Below are positions 58,413-64,000 of a stretch of 64,000 nucleotides of DNA, piece after piece; positions within the stretch are counted from its first letter, which is position 1; every line of letters starts with the position of its first letter. This stretch comes from Microbotryum silenes-acaulis. Its lineage: Eukaryota; Basidiomycota; Microbotryomycetes; Microbotryales; Microbotryaceae. The notes beneath the pieces are model-generated. The model did not search any database and was not told where the DNA came from. It saw only the letters and a program-made list of their open reading frames with translations. A program made the translations under genes and the position numbers. Where the stretch lies: contig QPFY01000003.1 in NCBI GenBank assembly GCA_003665825.1, positions 310,001-374,000 of the forward strand, written 5' to 3'.

Positions 58413-60329
58413 ATGACGGAGCAAACTAGGGACCGCTCGGAAGGATTCGGAGCCCCTTTCCACGCGTCCAAGCATGCGCTCTTCTGCTTCCGCTCGCTCA
58501 AGTTCCTCCCTTCCCCGTACCAAGCCGAGGATCAGGCACGGTACGCTATCGAACAGATTAATCCGCTGATCATGACGCTGACCGCTCTGCTCTTCCTCTT
58601 CCACGACAGGATGCCCCTAGCCTACTTCTGTCTCTCGTCCCTCTCCCTACTCCCTTCGACCTGTCTATCGCCAACGAACGACCCTTCCCTCTCAGCCTTG
58701 GACGTCCTGTTGAAACCCGAACAACGACAAGGCTACATCGACTGGGTCTACGAACAACAATCACCCGGTGGAGGGTTCCGAGGAGGGGATTCGATGGCGG
58801 CCGTCGGGGTGGGAGAGAGTGGAATTCATCAGTTGAGTTTCGAGTGTGGGGCCCCAGTCTTGGCCGTTCTCTCTCACAAGGCAAAGCTGACGAGCTGAGA
58901 GGTATGCACTCTAATCAGAGACAATTCGATCAATCTGGTCCCACTCGCTTCCCAACGTGATCAAGACGATTTCGATCGACTCATGGGCTATCCCGACTCG
59001 GATTCCGATTCACACTCGGGGAGAGGAAATCCATCGGAAATTCCGTCTCCTGCACCGTCCTCTCAACTCGAACACCCACTGGCTCCAGCCAACTTGATCC
59101 AGACCTACACCGCGATTCTCATCCTCGGTATCCTCGAGGATGATTTTAGTCGATTGGATCGCAAGGCTTTGTTGAGGTTCATAGCGAGGTGTCAAAACGA
59201 GGACGGATCGTGAGTCAGGGTCTTTGAGCCCTTCACGGGCCAAGCTGACTTTTCCATTGTCATACCGGATATTCATTCGATAGGTTTCTACAGTTTCCAT
59301 CGAGTCCTGAAGCTGGGGACCCAAGGTCGACCTATGCCGCTTTCGTCTTGGCGTCAATGCTCGACGATTGGTCTTCGATCGACCTCGAAGCTGCTTTAGC
59401 GTTCTTGATCACTTGCCAGGTGGGCTCTTATAGGACTTCCTCCGATGGATGTCATGTAGCTGATGTTCTTAATTATTCAGAGACCCGACGGAGGGTTCGC
59501 GACCGGGCCCAAATCCGAAGCACAAGGTAAGAAATAATCATCCGTGAGGTCTCCTCAATCCCTTCCGAGTCCCCCATTCTCAACGGTCTCTCTTCTTTCA
59601 CAACTTGACAGGAGGGACGACCTACTGTTCCATAGCCTGTTTCTCCCTCGCTTCTCGACTCCACTCCTTACCGACCCCTCAAGATCTCCTTCGATCTCTG
59701 GTAGGGAAACAAGTCGCTCCTTTCGCAACCCCGCCCTCAACGACCTCCTCCTCCTCCACCTCCAGCTCCACCTCGGCAGAGGACCCCGACCTTGACCCCC
59801 ACACACTCGCAGGCTTTCAAGGTCGTCTCTCCAAACCCCCCGACGCATGTTATTCCTTCTGGACCGTCGCCTCCCTCTCCTTAATATCTCCCTTATTCGA
59901 AACACCCGAACCAAGCAGAGGATCGGAACCAATCCCGTCGGCAAGAAAATGGTACAACCCTTCGATGGATCGGGAATGGTTATTGTCGTGTCAGCATGCG
60001 GTATATGGTGGTATCGCGAGGGAATCAGGAGCGATGCCTGGTAAGTGAATGTGCGAAAGGGTCTTCTTCTACGAGAGTTAGGGGAGAGCGCACTGATTCG
60101 GCTTCTCACCCCCCCCCCCTTTGTGCTTCTTCCCCCTCGTCGACCTTTCGCGCCGACCTCGCCGTCGAAAGATGTGTATCATACCTACCTCTCTTTGGCT
60201 GCTTTATCCCTAGGTTCGGATTCGAGTTCCGGAAAGGATTTGGGTCTTGCACCTTTGGTACCAGGGTGGAATTGTTCGGTCAAGGTTAAGGAGTATCTTC
60301 AACAGCAACGCCGATTGCGAGGAAAGTGA
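58413..60329 (+). CDS. CDC43: Geranylgeranyltransferase type I beta subunit
   Basis: Starts MTEQTRDRSEGFGAPFHASK. Prenyltransferase repeats are visible: YIDWVYEQQSPGGGFRGGDS, RFIARCQNEDGS, DPRSTYAAFVLASMLDDW, RPDGGFATGPKSEAQGGTTY and LSKPPDACYSFWTVASLSL. The zinc ligands are the Asp and Cys of PPDACYSFW and the His of DVYHTYLSLAALSL. The enzyme, with the shared alpha subunit, attaches geranylgeranyl to CaaL proteins such as Rho1 and Cdc42. A low-complexity Ser/Thr stretch (59740-59790) is inserted before the zinc site, and an acidic/Ser loop (DSDSDSHSGRG) sits near 59010. Exons are small with 60-80 nt introns; the junction near 58810-58920 is not resolved. Confidence 0.9.
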
Positions 60330-60499
60330 AGCGATGCATCGGTGGTTCATACACTCCGTAAACGATACATTTCAAATGCAAGCATTTCAAGCGTTCCAAT
60401 ACACCGCACACTATAGAGAACAAGAGTCGAACAAAGTGTTTACCAGAACACTTGTACCCTTCCCTCGAATCGAGACCTTGATCGTTTTGAACCGAGGAA

Positions 60500-62457
<1,958 letters not shown>

Positions 62458-63577
62458 GGTGGTGAAGGATTAGAGACAAGGTAGTTGGGTTCGAGGGGAG
62501 CGAAGATGACGTGGCTGGCCAAGCTTGATCGGGGTGAATTGCGGTGCTGCTGGTTCCTCTTTTGGCGGTTGGAGAAATGAACGCGTCGACGACGAGACGA
62601 CTCCGGGAACGCCGACTTGACTCAGCTTTGGAGTCGCTTTTTTTTTGGAGGCTGTTTGAAGAGGGGCGTCCTGAGCCGACTCGGATTGGACGAGGTTTCT
62701 GTGGTCTTCTGAGGCGTTGACTCGTTTATAAGCTTTGTAGAGTGTAGGAGCCAAGGTTAAGAGGCAGTCCGACTCGGAGAGCACCTCAGGCAGATTAAAA
62801 AGTAACCAGTCTTAGTAGCGCCGCCGCGCGGCCAGAAAAACCTATGCAAATAGGCGACCTGAGCCCGGTAGCAACTCGGCGCGGGAACAAGCTCGCAATG
62901 GTTTAAAGTCATTACAATTGATCCGGAAATGATTTTCCGGCTTGGCCCTATGACGTAAGTCATTGGCGGGAGAAGCTTGTAGAGCTTATAGAAAAGCTTG
63001 TTGAAGTCCAGGTATATCCATTAACGCCTCAGCACTGCTGAAGCCGTGGTATGTCTGGCCCAATGCAACACGTGATCTGACGGAATCGACGCGTGTTGTG
63101 CGTTGTTGATACGTTGACAGCTCTTGTCCTTAGGCCCCCTTTCGCCCGTACATTCAACACAAGACCCATTGGTCTCGCCGCGAAAATCCTCGTCCTCGAT
63201 CGCTGAACCGCATACACGTCACGTCCCTCGTTGATCTCCATTGATCTTGTGATCCTTTCACATCGCCAACTCATACCAAGTTTCCACGCTTCGGCGCTCG
63301 ACAAGCCCCACGTGAATGTCCGGCGATCGTCGTCCGGGCTTTTACCAGAGAACGAGCTTCTGAGGGCCTGCTGACATCCACGTCTTAACTATAGATTCAT
63401 CGCGTGGCCTCGGAACATTGCGGGCTCCTTCCCTCCTGGATAACCATTCACAAACAAGTCTCTGGGTGCGTGGTGGAAGTGCGGCTGCGCGGTCGTCGCC
63501 GCGCTGTTTGATTGGTTTAATGCAGCACCGTGTCGTTCTGACCTTCCCCTGTTCGCCTTCCAGCCTCTGCCTGCACG
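62458..63577. other. Divergent intergenic region between the MAP kinase and an unidentified gene
   Basis: About 1.1 kb. A minus-strand open stretch at 62470-62784 has no ATG start and overlaps the kinase leader, so it is probably UTR. No other gene is credible; minus ORFs at 63029-63304 and 63389-63718 are chance ORFs. The region holds both promoters. Confidence 0.6.
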
Positions 63578-64000
63578 ATGTTCTCTTCCAATACCATTTC
63601 GTCTAGCGAGCAATATGATGCGTACCATCCAAGTCCTGCGCCACCCAGCCGACCGCTTGACGCTCCCGCGTTCGCAAACATCGATTATCCAACCTATTCG
63701 CTCGAGTCGGGTAGCCACGCGTCCGCCTTCCCATACGACCTCCCTGTCCTAGGCAGCACAGCTAGCACAGGGCACCCATCAAGTCGACCCTCCTGTCCCG
63801 CCGATTCCGCCGCCAATCGCCTGCTGCCTGACCCCCTTCAATTGCCAATGGACGAAGCCAATACATCGTCGGGCGTCCTGCAACCCTCGCCGAGTTTCTC
63901 ATCAGTAGATGGAAGCACCCCGACAATGCATCCATCACCACTTTCCGCCGCGGATCAACAGTTCGCCCGCGTCGAAGTCCCTGTTGCCACCGTACCGATC
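63578..64000 (+). CDS. N-terminal part of an unidentified Ser/Pro-rich protein (runs off the window)
   Basis: From ATG at 63578 (MFSSNTISSSEQYDAYHPSP) the frame is open for 141 codons to the window edge with no stop. The segment is Ser/Pro/Ala-rich with Tyr-rich patches (FANIDYPTYSLESG) and many SxP motifs, typical of a disordered activation or regulatory N terminus. No domain is visible in the part present, so identity is open. Composition resembles the N termini of fungal transcription factors, which is a weak inference. Confidence 0.6.
   Translation, partial: MFSSNTISSSEQYDAYHPSPAPPSRPLDAPAFANIDYPTYSLESGSHASAFPYDLPVLGSTASTGHPSSRPSCPADSAANRLLPDPLQLPMDEANTSSGVLQPSPSFSSVDGSTPTMHPSPLSAADQQFARVEVPVATVPI

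Noticed and set aside
62470..62784. Minus-strand open stretch considered as an N-terminal extension of the MAP kinase
   Set aside because: It has no ATG, ends in a stop before the kinase start, and the ATG at 62457 gives the N terminus expected for Cpk1-type kinases.

Overview
The window is nuclear DNA of a fungus, most likely a basidiomycete of the Pucciniomycotina (red-yeast or Microbotryomycetes-like). That placement is inference from three things: GC-rich compact gene organisation, many 50-90 nt GT-AG introns, and the gene set (Pil1-type eisosome protein, Cpk1/Fus3-type MAP kinase, heme-thiolate peroxygenase, Obg-type MTG2). No rRNA, tRNA or CRISPR was found. Exon boundaries are from reading splice sites by eye; those stated explicitly keep the frame.

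Layout. 1-12 kb: 3' end of a type II NADH dehydrogenase; a small foldback/MITE-like element; a PIL1/LSP1-family eisosome gene; a relic of a transporter gene; the intact DAL5-type MFS transporter on the minus strand; a GH31 glycosidase. 13-26 kb: a long Ser/Pro-rich protein of unknown function and a giant BEACH-WD40 protein ending in a FYVE-like zinc finger. 27-36 kb: a Zn2Cys6 transcription factor (minus) and a UBR7-like UBR-box/PHD gene (plus). These two formerly shared a promoter of about 0.3 kb, now split by a structurally complete 3,738 bp hAT DNA transposon with perfect 24 bp ends and a perfect 8 bp target duplication.

36-48 kb: a secreted multicopper oxidase with an unusual inter-domain linker, a SAM methyltransferase, a CCDC137-like basic protein, a secreted heme-thiolate peroxygenase, a 2.2 kb stretch without recognisable genes, and one unrecognised gene. 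48-64 kb is dense housekeeping: RPT2 (26S proteasome), a divergent H2A/H2B pair, a TDA10/glycerate-kinase-like P-loop kinase, mitochondrial GTPase MTG2, an MPV17/SYM1 membrane protein, CDC43 (GGTase-I beta), a Fus3/Kss1/Cpk1-type MAP kinase, and the 5' end of an unidentified Ser/Pro-rich gene.

The genes do not form one pathway. The points of most interest are the intact hAT element and where it landed, the 152 bp inverted-repeat element, the PCA (not PCP) heme motif of the peroxygenase, the oxidase linker with dibasic sites, an ATG-only first exon in RPT2, a 21-nt micro-exon in the MAP kinase, two GC-AG introns, and an H2A tail lacking the SQ motif.
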